Source: Pseudoalteromonas sp. 0303
Lineage (GTDB): Bacteria > Pseudomonadota > Gammaproteobacteria > Enterobacterales > Alteromonadaceae
Reading direction: 5' to 3'
Length of the DNA stretch: 64,000 bases
NCBI RefSeq assembly: GCF_013349995.1
Contig: NZ_JABVXF010000015.1
Span: forward strand, 40,089 to 104,088
Shown: piece by piece, positions 36,100 through 44,222 of the stretch
Numbering within the stretch: the stretch's first letter is position 1
Layout: each line of letters opens with the position of its first letter
The notes under the pieces: generated by a model
The model's database searches: none
Told to the model about the DNA's origin: nothing
Seen by the model: only the letters and a program-made list of their open reading frames with translations
Made by a program: the position numbers and the translations under genes

Positions 36100-36596
36100 T
36101 GAATGTGAGAGCGGCGTTTACCGCCTATAAAAATGGCTGCTATCAGTTACTCGGATTATTGATGGTGGGTTTAGGTATCATAGGTATTGCATTACCTGTG
36201 ATGCCGACGACTATCTTTTTTATACTAGCATTGGCGTGCTTTACCCGCTCATCACCCAAGCTTTCTGCCTGGCTGCTAAACCACCCCAGATACGGCCAAC
36301 CGTTAAGGTTTTGGCAAGAGCATAAGGTTGTCCCTACCCGTGCTAAGTTATTAGCAGGTTTTGGTATGGCTATCGGATATGCTTTTTTACTACTAAGTGC
36401 CGCGCCAATTTGGGTGATGTATTTAGTAGCAGTGATTGAATTGAGTGTATTAGCCTATTTAATTAACCGCCCATCTGAGCCAAATAAACCAACCCTAATT
36501 CAAGTTAATATAACCACACAGATGCGCTTGATGTTGCTTGCTTGTTTTCTCAGTTCGCAACTAGCAGTTATGGCTTACCTCGCTATTCATTTCTAG
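36099..36596 (+). CDS. YbaN family (DUF454) inner-membrane protein
   Basis: A 165-residue protein with the DUF454 pattern: GLLMVGLGIIGIALPVMPTT, FFILALACFTRSSPKLSAWL, NHPRYGQPLRFWQEH, then hydrophobic helices at about 82-120 and 145-163. The role is unknown. The ATG overlaps the heme oxygenase stop by one base (TGATG), so translation is coupled and a shared function with heme handling is likely. The C-terminus is longer than the 125-residue E. coli YbaN. Confidence 0.87.
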   Translation: MNVRAAFTAYKNGCYQLLGLLMVGLGIIGIALPVMPTTIFFILALACFTRSSPKLSAWLLNHPRYGQPLRFWQEHKVVPTRAKLLAGFGMAIGYAFLLLSAAPIWVMYLVAVIELSVLAYLINRPSEPNKPTLIQVNITTQMRLMLLACFLSSQLAVMAYLAIHF

Positions 36597-36634
36597 CACA
36601 AAGAAATGTAAAGAACGTAAACCTGCTTGTTATC

Positions 36635-36653
36635 AGTAATACAAATCATTATC
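36635..36653 (+). promoter_or_regulatory. Fur-box-like site upstream of PepSY-DUF2271-DUF4198
   Basis: AGTAATACAAATCATTATC matches the 19-base Fur consensus at 14 positions by hand alignment, including the whole right half AATCATTATC. It lies about 30 bases before the PepSY gene start, a typical operator position. Confidence 0.72.
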
Positions 36654-36684
36654 ATATTTGTATCTTTAACGAATAAACCGCATT

Positions 36685-37317
36685 ATGTTCTCATTTAACA
36701 AACGCAGCTTTTATAGCGTTAGCCGCGCCTTACACATATACCTTTCAACGGCCTTATTCTTTTTGCTTATTTTATTTTGTGTCAGTGGCATCATTCTTAA
36801 CCACGTTAGTTGGCTCGAAAATGATAAACATAATGGTCAGAACCAACTACTTGTTTCTGCAGAGCTATTCGAAAAAGCACAAGCAAACCTCGACACATTA
36901 CCAAGCCTTTACCCTGAAATAGAGCAATACATGCAACAGCAGTTTTCACTCAGCAATGTAAAGAGTATTGAGTGGGAAAAAGAAGATGCCTTGGTAATGC
37001 TCGACTACCCGCTTCCGGCTGGCTTTGCCTATGCCGAAATCGATTTTCAAACCGGTGAACTTAATATTGATTATCAAACTGGTGGCTTTATGAGTCTGAT
37101 TGGTGACTTACACAAGGGCCGCCATACAGGCGAAGCATGGAGCTGGGTGATTGATATCTCAGCTGTTTTGATGATTCTGTTTGCTATTACCGGATTATTT
37201 ATTCTCTTTCAAAACCGTAAAAAACGTGCCGCAGGCCTTTGGTTAACGCTGCTTGGTGTTGCCACGCCTTTGGTTATTTATCTAGTTTGGGTGCCTCAAC
37301 TTAAAGGAGTATCTTAA
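36685..37317 (+). CDS. PepSY-associated transmembrane protein
   Basis: A 210-residue membrane protein with an N-terminal helix (about 17-40, containing LFCVSGIILNH), a periplasmic PepSY-like segment, and two C-terminal helices (about 155-175 and 183-203). HKGRHTGEAWSWVIDISAVL is typical of the PepSY_TM-like family. Such proteins accompany iron-uptake genes and some are flavin or heme-linked reductases, but the role here is unproven. It is first in a three-gene run directly behind a Fur-box-like site. Confidence 0.85.
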   Translation: MFSFNKRSFYSVSRALHIYLSTALFFLLILFCVSGIILNHVSWLENDKHNGQNQLLVSAELFEKAQANLDTLPSLYPEIEQYMQQQFSLSNVKSIEWEKEDALVMLDYPLPAGFAYAEIDFQTGELNIDYQTGGFMSLIGDLHKGRHTGEAWSWVIDISAVLMILFAITGLFILFQNRKKRAAGLWLTLLGVATPLVIYLVWVPQLKGVS

Positions 37318-37817
37318 TGAAAAAAGCCCACTTACTCGTTGCTCTACTAATTGGCTGTTTATTCAGCCCACTGAGCTTTGCAAAAGATCCCAACCTAACC
37401 GTTGAATTTACCTTACCTGAGCTAGATGTTTCTCCATATCATCGCCCTTACGTGGCGTTATGGCTAGAAACACCTGAACGTAAACACGTTACCACTATTG
37501 CACTTTGGGTCGAAAAAGCTGAATGGTTTAAAGACTTACGTCAGTGGTGGCGAAAAGCAGGTCGTAGCAACGACAGCTTTGATGGTGTAACAGGTGCAAC
37601 AAAACGCCCAGGCACTTACACCATTGAGTGGCAAGGTAAAGATTTAAAGGGCAACCCAGTTAAACCTGGTAGCTACCTACTAAATGTTGAAGTTGTACGT
37701 GAAGAAGGTGGCCGAGATTACACCCGCGTTGAAATCGACTTAACGAAAGACGGCAAAGTCACAATTAAAGGCGAAAAAGAGTTCGCGACTAGCTTTGTTA
37801 CCATTACCAGTAATTAA
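37317..37817 (+). CDS. DUF2271 domain periplasmic protein
   Basis: A 166-residue exported protein (signal peptide cleaved near SFA, about residue 22). The DUF2271 pattern is present: LTVEFTLPE, HRPYVALWLETPERKHVTTIALWVEK and WLKDLRQWWRK-like Trp-rich helix, FDGVTGATKRPGTYTIEWQG. Its ATG overlaps the PepSY stop by one base (TAATG) and AAGGAG precedes it. The domain recurs beside PepSY and flavin-transfer proteins; no biochemical function is established. Confidence 0.88.
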   Translation: MKKAHLLVALLIGCLFSPLSFAKDPNLTVEFTLPELDVSPYHRPYVALWLETPERKHVTTIALWVEKAEWFKDLRQWWRKAGRSNDSFDGVTGATKRPGTYTIEWQGKDLKGNPVKPGSYLLNVEVVREEGGRDYTRVEIDLTKDGKVTIKGEKEFATSFVTITSN

Positions 37818-37826
37818 GGACAAACA

Positions 37827-38669
37827 ATGAAATTAAAATTATTAAAAACGGCGCTGATCGGCGCCGTGACCTTCACAGCAATTGCATCTGGCTATGCACA
37901 AGCACATGCCCGTTGGTTAATGCCATCTCACACTTCTTTATCTGGTGAGAAAACTCACTATGTGATGATCGATGCCAGTATTTCTAATGAGTTATTTAGC
38001 CCAGATAAAGCATACCGCCCAAAACAAAAAGGCGCAGAGTATGACGACAACTTATTAATTGCCCTTGCTCCAAATGGCAAGCCGGTTGAAGAAACGATTC
38101 GTGCATACTATTTAAAACGCAAAAACTCAGCGGCAGTGAGCTTAACGCAAGACGGTACTTACCATATTGCTATGCAGCAAAAGCCAATGCTAATGACTTT
38201 CTATAAAGATAAAGACGGCAATCGCGGCCGTGTTTTCGCAGGTAAAAAAGAAGCAGACCTACCAGCAGGCGCAACCGACGTGCGCACTGTAAAATCAATC
38301 GCAACTGTTGATACTTTTGTTAGCCGTAATGGTACTTCTAAGCCAACATTGCTTGGTCAGGGCTTAGAAATTTCAGGCCCTACTCACCCGAACGATCTAT
38401 TTGCTGGTGAAGAAGCTAAGTTCCAATTACTAATGGATGGCAAACCAGCTGCTGACGTTGAGCTTGCTATTGTTCGTGGTAGTGCTCGCTACCGTAATGA
38501 GCGTGACGAAGTTAAAGTAACAACCGATAAAAAAGGTTTCTTTACTGTGACATTCGCTCACGCCGATATGTATTTGATTGAAGCATCTGTTGATCAAAAA
38601 CCAGCAGAAGCAGATATCGATAACGTTCGTTACTCATTATTCACAACGCTTGAAGTAGCGCCTGAATAA
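37827..38669 (+). CDS. DUF4198 domain periplasmic protein
   Basis: A 280-residue exported protein with a signal peptide ending near AQAHA. The mature part starts HARWLMPSHTSLSGEKTHYV, the common DUF4198 opening with a potentially metal-binding His after cleavage. GPTHPNDLFAGEEAKFQLL and VKVTTDKKGFFTVTFAHADMY also fit. Related proteins are found in nickel, cobalt and iron uptake loci and may act as periplasmic metal or ligand binders. Nine bases separate it from DUF2271. A perfect inverted repeat follows the stop. Confidence 0.87.
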   Translation: MKLKLLKTALIGAVTFTAIASGYAQAHARWLMPSHTSLSGEKTHYVMIDASISNELFSPDKAYRPKQKGAEYDDNLLIALAPNGKPVEETIRAYYLKRKNSAAVSLTQDGTYHIAMQQKPMLMTFYKDKDGNRGRVFAGKKEADLPAGATDVRTVKSIATVDTFVSRNGTSKPTLLGQGLEISGPTHPNDLFAGEEAKFQLLMDGKPAADVELAIVRGSARYRNERDEVKVTTDKKGFFTVTFAHADMYLIEASVDQKPAEADIDNVRYSLFTTLEVAPE

Positions 38670-38676
38670 TATGCTG

Positions 38677-38700
38677 ATTAGGCCTTAGCAAAGGCCTAAT
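38677..38700. terminator. hairpin between convergent DUF4198 and PliG-like genes
   Basis: ATTAGGCCTT and AAGGCCTAAT form a perfect ten-base stem with an AGCA loop, overlapping the stop codon of the reverse-strand gene. There is little U-tract, so termination strength is uncertain. Confidence 0.6.
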
Positions 38701-39232
38701 TCGACTTTCGAGGAAGGCTGTAGTCAACCGTGTGATCGCAGCTACCGTCTTTCTCGCAATCATTTACCCCATCACCATCGACATCCCAGCTTGGGTGCAT
38801 GCCTTTTAATGTATTTTTTAATACCGTGATATCGGCTGTAAATTCACTTTGCTCATCACGGCGCGCAGCATTGCGCATTAGAAACACTCGAATCAAATAA
38901 TCGCCATTATCAGGAATTTTAACCTCGGCATGATCACCTTTTGCCGGGCCAACAAACAAAGCAGTTGGGTTGCCTTTTGGTAAAATATTAAAGTAGTTGC
39001 TTAAATTTGATGGAGAAAAATCAACCTTTAAAGTAGTGCCTTTATTAAGGTTAATTTGATATTCCAGCATCTCATAACCTTTAATTGTGTCTTTAACTTG
39101 CCAGCTTTGCTGCACCGCAATATCTGAAGCTAGCAACTCATAATGACGACTATTTGGTAAATTTTGTTCGGCAAACACTAAGCTACTTGTAGCCACCGAA
39201 AAACAAAACCCTATTAATAACAACAACTTCAT
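38696..39232 (-). CDS. PliG-like (g-type lysozyme inhibitor family) exported protein
   Basis: A 178-residue exported protein (signal peptide cleaved near VFA, about residue 21). The segment from IKGYEMLEYQINLNKGTTLK to DYLIRVFLMRNAARRDEQSE resembles E. coli PliG (YcgK), including the Arg-Asn-x-Ala-Arg pattern of its C-terminal strand, and may be a small PPC-like beta-sandwich. PliG blocks g-type lysozymes in the periplasm. A C-terminal extension contains DVDGDGVNDCEKDGSCD, an Asp-rich calcium-loop-like stretch with two Cys, absent from E. coli PliG. AGGAGG lies six bases before the ATG at 39232. The assignment is by resemblance and needs structural support. Confidence 0.65.
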   Translation of the reverse strand: MKLLLLIGFCFSVATSSLVFAEQNLPNSRHYELLASDIAVQQSWQVKDTIKGYEMLEYQINLNKGTTLKVDFSPSNLSNYFNILPKGNPTALFVGPAKGDHAEVKIPDNGDYLIRVFLMRNAARRDEQSEFTADITVLKNTLKGMHPSWDVDGDGVNDCEKDGSCDHTVDYSLPRKSN

Positions 39233-39360
39233 ATTCAACCTCCTTTTAAATTCTTTTTTAAAGAATGATAAACACTGATTTTACAATTTTTAACTCTTTT
39301 AAAGTGAACTTATAGTTACTCCATCGCAGACACACTGCTTAACTAAACAGGATACCTACT

Positions 39361-39786
39361 ATGAAACTTTTTACTTTAATCTCAGCTCAACCACACTTAC
39401 AAAATATTAGCACTTTATTGGCACGTATTGGTTTATCGGCCATCTTTTTACTAACCGGCTTTAGCAAAATAGAATTCTTTGATGCAACTGCACAGTACAT
39501 GGCATCAGTAGGCTTACCAGAGTTCTTACTGCCATTTGTGATTGCTTTTGAAATTGTTGGCGGGTTATTTATTTTACTGGGCTTTTTAACACAACTTACC
39601 GCTGTCGCTTTTGCTGGTTTCAGCCTAGTTAGTGCTTTGTTATTCCACTTTCAGCTTGATGATCAAATGCAATTTTTAATGTTCTACAAAAACATTGCAA
39701 TGGCAGGCGGCTTTTTAGCATTAGCCAGTGTTGGTGCAGGCAAAATCAGCCTAGATCAACTAGTGTTAAAACGTAGTCAGGCATAA
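39361..39786 (+). CDS. DoxX family membrane protein
   Basis: A 141-residue protein with four hydrophobic helices. LARIGLSAIFLLTGFSKIEF and GLPEFLLPFVIAFEIVGGLFILLGF are the DoxX/YphA pattern. Members are linked to redox and thiosulfate or oxidative-stress functions without a common mechanism. It precedes a pirin gene and a LysR regulator on the same strand, a grouping that is common in proteobacteria. AGGA precedes the ATG. Confidence 0.9.
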   Translation: MKLFTLISAQPHLQNISTLLARIGLSAIFLLTGFSKIEFFDATAQYMASVGLPEFLLPFVIAFEIVGGLFILLGFLTQLTAVAFAGFSLVSALLFHFQLDDQMQFLMFYKNIAMAGGFLALASVGAGKISLDQLVLKRSQA

Positions 39787-39846
39787 CATTTATCCCAGCC
39801 AATAACCTAGGTTGTTGGCTGAATTTGTTTTTAAGAGGGCGCGAAT

Positions 39847-40713
39847 ATGGCAACGTTATTAACAGCAACCAGCCATGATATTGGTGGGCTCGATGTAAAG
39901 CGCATCTTGCCTCATTTTGACAAAAAAATGGTTGGCCCATTTATCTTTTTTGACCACATGGGGCCAAATCACTTTCCTCGCGGTGAAGGCATAAATGTGA
40001 GGCCTCACCCTCATATTGGCCTATCAACGCTCACTTATTTATTTACTGGCAGTATTTACCATCGCGATTCGCTAGGTAATAGCCTGCAAATAGAACCCGG
40101 CGATGTTAACTGGATGACCGCAGGTCGCGGTATAGTGCACTCAGAAAGAGAAAGCCTTGAAGTGCGGGCGAGCGAGCACGACATTAATGGTCTGCAATGC
40201 TGGGTTGCTTTACCTGAGAGCATGACCGAAATAGCACCACGCTTTGAGCATATCAAAAAACAGCAGCTGCCTGAGAGAGTCGAAAAAGGCGTGCTGATGC
40301 GACTCATTGTCGGTGATGCCTATGGCTTAAGCTCACCGGTGAAAAACTACTCACCGATGTTTTATGTCGATACAGTAGCAGAGCAAGGTAGCCATATTAC
40401 TAAACCGCATCCTCATCATGAAACCGCCGTGTATGTTATTTATGGTGAAATTAGTGTGGGTGATACTCGCTATACCCAAGGCGACTTTGTGCTACTTGAT
40501 GACAGCGAACACGAAATAACGACAATGGTGCACAGCCGCTTTATTTTACTTGGTGGCAGTAAATTTAATAAAGTCCCGTATTTACATTGGAATTTTGTCG
40601 CTTACAGCAAAGAGCGCATCGAGCAAGCAAAACAAGATTGGCAAGCACAGCGCTTTGCTAAAATCCCCGGTGATGAGCTTGAGTATATTGAGTTGCCCTC
40701 ACCTAAAAAGTAA
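39847..40713 (+). CDS. pirin family protein (bicupin)
   Basis: A 288-residue cupin-type protein. The N-terminal pirin metal site is visible as FIFFDHMGPNHFPRGEG and HPHIGLSTLTYLF, with WMTAGRGIVHSE completing the ligand set. The C-terminal cupin is more degenerate (HPHHETAVYVIYGE). Bacterial pirins such as YhhW show quercetinase activity in vitro; others modulate metabolic enzymes. GAGGG precedes the ATG. It lies between doxX-type and lysR-type genes and is probably co-regulated with them. Confidence 0.92.
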   Translation: MATLLTATSHDIGGLDVKRILPHFDKKMVGPFIFFDHMGPNHFPRGEGINVRPHPHIGLSTLTYLFTGSIYHRDSLGNSLQIEPGDVNWMTAGRGIVHSERESLEVRASEHDINGLQCWVALPESMTEIAPRFEHIKKQQLPERVEKGVLMRLIVGDAYGLSSPVKNYSPMFYVDTVAEQGSHITKPHPHHETAVYVIYGEISVGDTRYTQGDFVLLDDSEHEITTMVHSRFILLGGSKFNKVPYLHWNFVAYSKERIEQAKQDWQAQRFAKIPGDELEYIELPSPKK

Positions 40714-40767
40714 ACTTTTTCAGCATTTACAGGTACTATTAGGTAGTTAAGTAAGCAAAGGAACATC

Positions 40768-41655
40768 ATGCTAAGAATTACGCTAGAACAGTGGCGCATG
40801 TTTCGTGCTGTTGTTGAATTTGGAGGCTTTAACCAAGCCTCACAAGGTATTCATAAAAGCCAGTCGAGTATTCATAATGCAGTTGGCAAAATTGAATCTG
40901 CACTCGATGTAAAGTTATTCAGCATTCAAGGCCGTAAAACAGTGCTCACTGAAGCCGGCGAAATGATGCTGCGCCGTGCTAATTACTTACTTGATGAGGC
41001 AGCTAAAGTTGAGGCCATTGGGCAAACCTTGGGTGAAGGTATCGAAAGTAAGTTACGCATTGCTGTTGATGCTATTTTCCCACAGCAGCTGCTTTATAAA
41101 GTACTTAACGACACGTCATCGCAATACCCGCAACTGCGTATTGAGCTGCATGAATCTGTGCTAATGGGGGGCAATGAGCTGCTCGAAAACGATCAGGTTG
41201 ATATTGCCATTACCGGCTTTCCAATTGCAGCAAACTTTCACGAAGAGTTATGTGATATCGAGTTTATTGCTGTAGCACACCCAGATCACCCCTTGCATGA
41301 GATAGAGCGTGAAATCACCCTCGAAGATTTAAAATCACACCGCCAAATTGTAGTTCGCGATTCAGCGAATAAGCACAAACAAGATGGTGGCTGGTTAGGT
41401 GCCGATCAACGCTGGACTGTTACTCATTTACGCACTTCAATTGATATGATCAGTAATGGACTGGGCTTTGCGTGGTTACCAAAAGTCGCGATAGAAAAAC
41501 AACTTGCGGCAGGGCAAATGAAAGCACTTAATTTAACCCATAACAGCAGTCGCAGCGCTAAGTTACATTTACTCTTTAAAGACGGTGACAAACTGGGTCC
41601 TGCAGCACGCTCGTTTATTGGCGAGTTGCGTTATCAAGTAATGGAAAATCTATAG
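40768..41655 (+). CDS. LysR family transcriptional regulator
   Basis: A 295-residue regulator with an N-terminal winged helix (LEQWRMFRAVVEFGGFNQAS, KSQSSIHNAVGKIESALDVK, LTEAGEMMLRRA) and a periplasmic-binding-like effector domain from about residue 90. AAGGA precedes the ATG. The usual divergent target is absent: the doxX-pirin genes lie upstream on the same strand. Its stop codon overlaps that of the convergent SMP-30 gene in the six-base palindrome CTATAG. Confidence 0.94.
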   Translation: MLRITLEQWRMFRAVVEFGGFNQASQGIHKSQSSIHNAVGKIESALDVKLFSIQGRKTVLTEAGEMMLRRANYLLDEAAKVEAIGQTLGEGIESKLRIAVDAIFPQQLLYKVLNDTSSQYPQLRIELHESVLMGGNELLENDQVDIAITGFPIAANFHEELCDIEFIAVAHPDHPLHEIEREITLEDLKSHRQIVVRDSANKHKQDGGWLGADQRWTVTHLRTSIDMISNGLGFAWLPKVAIEKQLAAGQMKALNLTHNSSRSAKLHLLFKDGDKLGPAARSFIGELRYQVMENL

Positions 41656-42534
41656 CTTCAAGGGCGTTTCAGCAATACCTTTAACGCCCGGCTCGAGAAT
41701 AAACACGCCACCACTGTGAGGGTAATCAGCGAGCACTGAGTCTTCTAGCCCTACTGCCGCAGTTGTCACTGCCAGATGCGTGAGCTCTTCACCGACAAAT
41801 GCGACACTCGTAACACGCGGTGCGGGTAAGCGAATAAACTGTACTTGCTCACCGTTTGGGGCAAAACGATACACGCCATAACCATTCCATGCAGCAACCC
41901 AAAGATGATCTTCGCTATCAACTGTCATGCCATCAGGAAAACCCATATTGTCAGTAAAGCGAATAAACTCTTGTTTATCTGCAAGCTCGCCATGCTCATT
42001 CAGAGTGAAACGGTAGATTGTTTGTTTATCTGAGTCTGTAGAATATAGAAACTGGCCATTTTTACTTACTGCAGGCCCATTGCTAATGGTGTAGTCATGA
42101 TCAACTGCTGTCGGAGCCTGACCATGACCAAAACGGTATAACTTGCCACTATTGGTTTGCTCTTGAGAGTCCATTGAGCCAAAAAAGCCAAAGCCTTGGC
42201 GAGACGTTTTACCATCGTTTAAGCGGTTTTGTGAGGGTTCGTGATCGATTGAGTAAAGAAGTTCGCGGCTAAAGTCTTCACTATTTAGCTTATAAACGCC
42301 TTTGGCAAAGCCTGCGATTAATTCAGCTTGCTCGGTTTCCATCACCCAACAAATCGGTTCTGGCATAGTAAACTGGCTAACGCGCATCGATTGACACTGC
42401 AAACGAAACAAACGCTGCCCTAAAATATCGACCCAAAATAAACAGTTATGTGCCTTAGCAAAATAGGCACCTTCGCCCAATTGGCATTGGCTAGAAATGA
42501 TTACTTTAATGGTGTCATCGAGCATAGGCTTCAT
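41650..42534 (-). CDS. SMP-30/gluconolactonase family lactonase (probable L-arabinolactonase)
   Basis: A 294-residue six-bladed propeller enzyme. Metal-site residues typical of the family are seen in CQLGEGAYF (Glu), NDGKTSRQGFGFFGSMD (Asn-Asp), ISNGPAVS (Asn) and GFPDGMTVDSEDHLWVAAWN (Asp). Such enzymes hydrolyse sugar lactones to aldonates. Beside a pentose dehydrogenase-like SDR and arabinan-degrading genes, the likely substrate is L-arabino-lactone or a pentonolactone; this is inferred from context. Start may be ATG 42534 or 42525, neither with a strong ribosome site. It probably follows the TSUP gene in one transcript. Confidence 0.85.
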   Translation of the reverse strand: MKPMLDDTIKVIISSQCQLGEGAYFAKAHNCLFWVDILGQRLFRLQCQSMRVSQFTMPEPICWVMETEQAELIAGFAKGVYKLNSEDFSRELLYSIDHEPSQNRLNDGKTSRQGFGFFGSMDSQEQTNSGKLYRFGHGQAPTAVDHDYTISNGPAVSKNGQFLYSTDSDKQTIYRFTLNEHGELADKQEFIRFTDNMGFPDGMTVDSEDHLWVAAWNGYGVYRFAPNGEQVQFIRLPAPRVTSVAFVGEELTHLAVTTAAVGLEDSVLADYPHSGGVFILEPGVKGIAETPLKL

Positions 42535-42561
42535 TACACAAACTGCTGAACTATTCTCATT

Positions 42562-43269
42562 CTATCTGTGTATGAAAATAAGTGCTAGACCAGATAAGCC
42601 AGCAACCAGCAAGATTATGCCGCGAATGGCCTTTTCATTGAGGTTATTGTTGATCACAAACGACAAGCCCCAGCCAATTAAAATAGCGGGTAAGCAGAAA
42701 AAGAACAGCTTCACATCAGCCATATCGGCAGAGCCTGTCAGCATCAATACAATAATGCCAAACAAGTTTATAAATACAAAAAAGGCACTCAGGTTTGCTT
42801 TAATTTTGTCTTTATCTTCAGCTTGATAGAGTAGCCCCATCGGCGCGCCACCGGCTGACGTTGTGGTACCTAAAAAGCCCGACGACATTGACGCAAGTAA
42901 GCTTGTAATGGTGGAAATTTTCGGTTTCATACCTATGATAGACAATGCCACCACTACCAAAATACTCACTCCTAGCAAGAGTTGATACTGCTTCGCATTG
43001 ACATACCACATCACCACAGCAGCAAGGATAACTCCCACTGCACCACCAATAATGGAAATGCCTGTTTGTTTCATGTCTATCGCGCCGCGGTGTTTAATCA
43101 TTAACACCGACGTTAAAAACAGCGCATTCAGAATCATTGGCCCAGGCACCAGCTCTGGCATCAACCAGTAAAGTACAGGCACACATAGCATGCCTAAACC
43201 AAAGCCAATAACACTTTGCAGGCAAGCGCCAATAATCAGAATTAAATAAACAAGTACAAAGTCGGTCAA
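42562..43269 (-). CDS. TSUP (TauE/SafE, DUF81) family membrane transporter
   Basis: A 235-residue inner-membrane protein with about eight hydrophobic segments in two repeats. SVIGFGLGMLCVPVLYWLMP and SSGFLGTTTSAGGAPMGLLY are the paired TauE/SafE signatures. The family exports or imports small organic anions, often sulfonates or sulfite. In this locus a sugar acid such as arabonate, or a keto-acid, is a possible substrate, which is speculation from position. The start appears to be TTG, since an in-frame stop lies just upstream. It sits 28 bases before the lactonase gene. Confidence 0.87.
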   Translation of the reverse strand: MTDFVLVYLILIIGACLQSVIGFGLGMLCVPVLYWLMPELVPGPMILNALFLTSVLMIKHRGAIDMKQTGISIIGGAVGVILAAVVMWYVNAKQYQLLLGVSILVVVALSIIGMKPKISTITSLLASMSSGFLGTTTSAGGAPMGLLYQAEDKDKIKANLSAFFVFINLFGIIVLMLTGSADMADVKLFFFCLPAILIGWGLSFVINNNLNEKAIRGIILLVAGLSGLALIFIHR

Positions 43270-43331
43270 ACTTTCTTACCACCTTCCTAAGTATGAGCTC
43301 TGTTGATTCTATAACCCATATTTTATTATTA

Positions 43332-43341
43332 TAGTATCATT
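43332..43341 (+). promoter_or_regulatory. candidate GntR operator upstream of TSUP gene
   Basis: TAGTATCATT, about 63 bases before the TSUP start, matches a TWGTATNAY-like motif that recurs in promoter regions of this arabinose locus. Confidence 0.35.
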
Positions 43342-43397
43342 TGAATTATGTAAAAATTTTTATTGCAAGCTAGTTGTTTTGCGATTGTTTCGCAAAA

Positions 43398-44177
43398 TTA
43401 TGTCCAACCTGCATCCACTATCAATGATTGTGCTGTCATCATTCGGCTGTCATCAGCGGCCAAAAACAATGCCGCATTTACCACATGGTCTGGTTGAATT
43501 GTTTCGTTAATACACTGACTTAAACGAACATCTTCAATCATTTCTGGGGTTAGCCAATGAGTAATTTGGCGCTCTGTCATCACCCACCCCGGAACCAGTG
43601 AATTCACACGAATATTGTCTTTACCATATGAAGCAGCCAATGAACGGGTTAAACCTTCAATTCCTGCTTTAGCAGTTGTATAGGCTGGCATACCTGTTTG
43701 CTTAATACGCCAGCTTACCGACCCCATATTGATAATGCTACCGCCGCCTAGACGCTGCATGTGTTCAACCACAGCTTGCGATGAAAAGAAACACGGGCGC
43801 AAGTTAACGGCAAACTTATCTTCCCAATATTTCACATCCATATTTTCAGCGGCATGACGGGTGTCATCGGCTGCGTTATTAATTAACACACCTATGTCAC
43901 CCTGTTTCTGACGAGTTTGCTCAATGGCCGCTTTTAAGGCTTCAACATCACGAATATCGCAATGGATAAACTGCGGGTCAAACTCATATTTGCCAGCTAA
44001 TTTTGCGCATAACGCATCGCTTTGCTCAGTTGCAATATCAACAAAGGTGACTTTCGCGCCCTGCTCGCAGAACCGCGTTACCATTACTTCACCAATTCCC
44101 GATGCACCACCAGTAATAAACACACTCTTACCAGCAAGGCTTGGGTAAACTGTTTTTAGCTCGTTCGAATTTGGCAT
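43398..44177 (-). CDS. SDR family pentose (L-arabinose/D-xylose) 1-dehydrogenase-like
   Basis: A 259-residue short-chain dehydrogenase. The nucleotide site is VFITGGASGIGE with FVDIAT after strand two, suggesting NAD preference. The catalytic residues are Ser in MGSVSWRI and YTTAKAGIEG. The whole sequence, including YPSLAGKSVFITGG at the start and the final DAGW, closely resembles the NAD-dependent xylose dehydrogenase of Caulobacter, which also takes L-arabinose. Here it should oxidise L-arabinose to its lactone, feeding the nearby SMP-30 lactonase. AAGG precedes the ATG. The GntR gene lies 45 bases upstream on the same strand. Confidence 0.87.
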   Translation of the reverse strand: MPNSNELKTVYPSLAGKSVFITGGASGIGEVMVTRFCEQGAKVTFVDIATEQSDALCAKLAGKYEFDPQFIHCDIRDVEALKAAIEQTRQKQGDIGVLINNAADDTRHAAENMDVKYWEDKFAVNLRPCFFSSQAVVEHMQRLGGGSIINMGSVSWRIKQTGMPAYTTAKAGIEGLTRSLAASYGKDNIRVNSLVPGWVMTERQITHWLTPEMIEDVRLSQCINETIQPDHVVNAALFLAADDSRMMTAQSLIVDAGWT

Positions 44178-44222
44178 GATAACCTTTTGTTTTAAAGTAA
44201 TTACAACGTCAAAAAGTGATAC

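Noticed and set aside
41650..41655. Frameshift where the LysR and SMP-30 genes overlap
   Set aside because: Both frames stay open to their own stop codons, which simply share the palindrome CTATAG.
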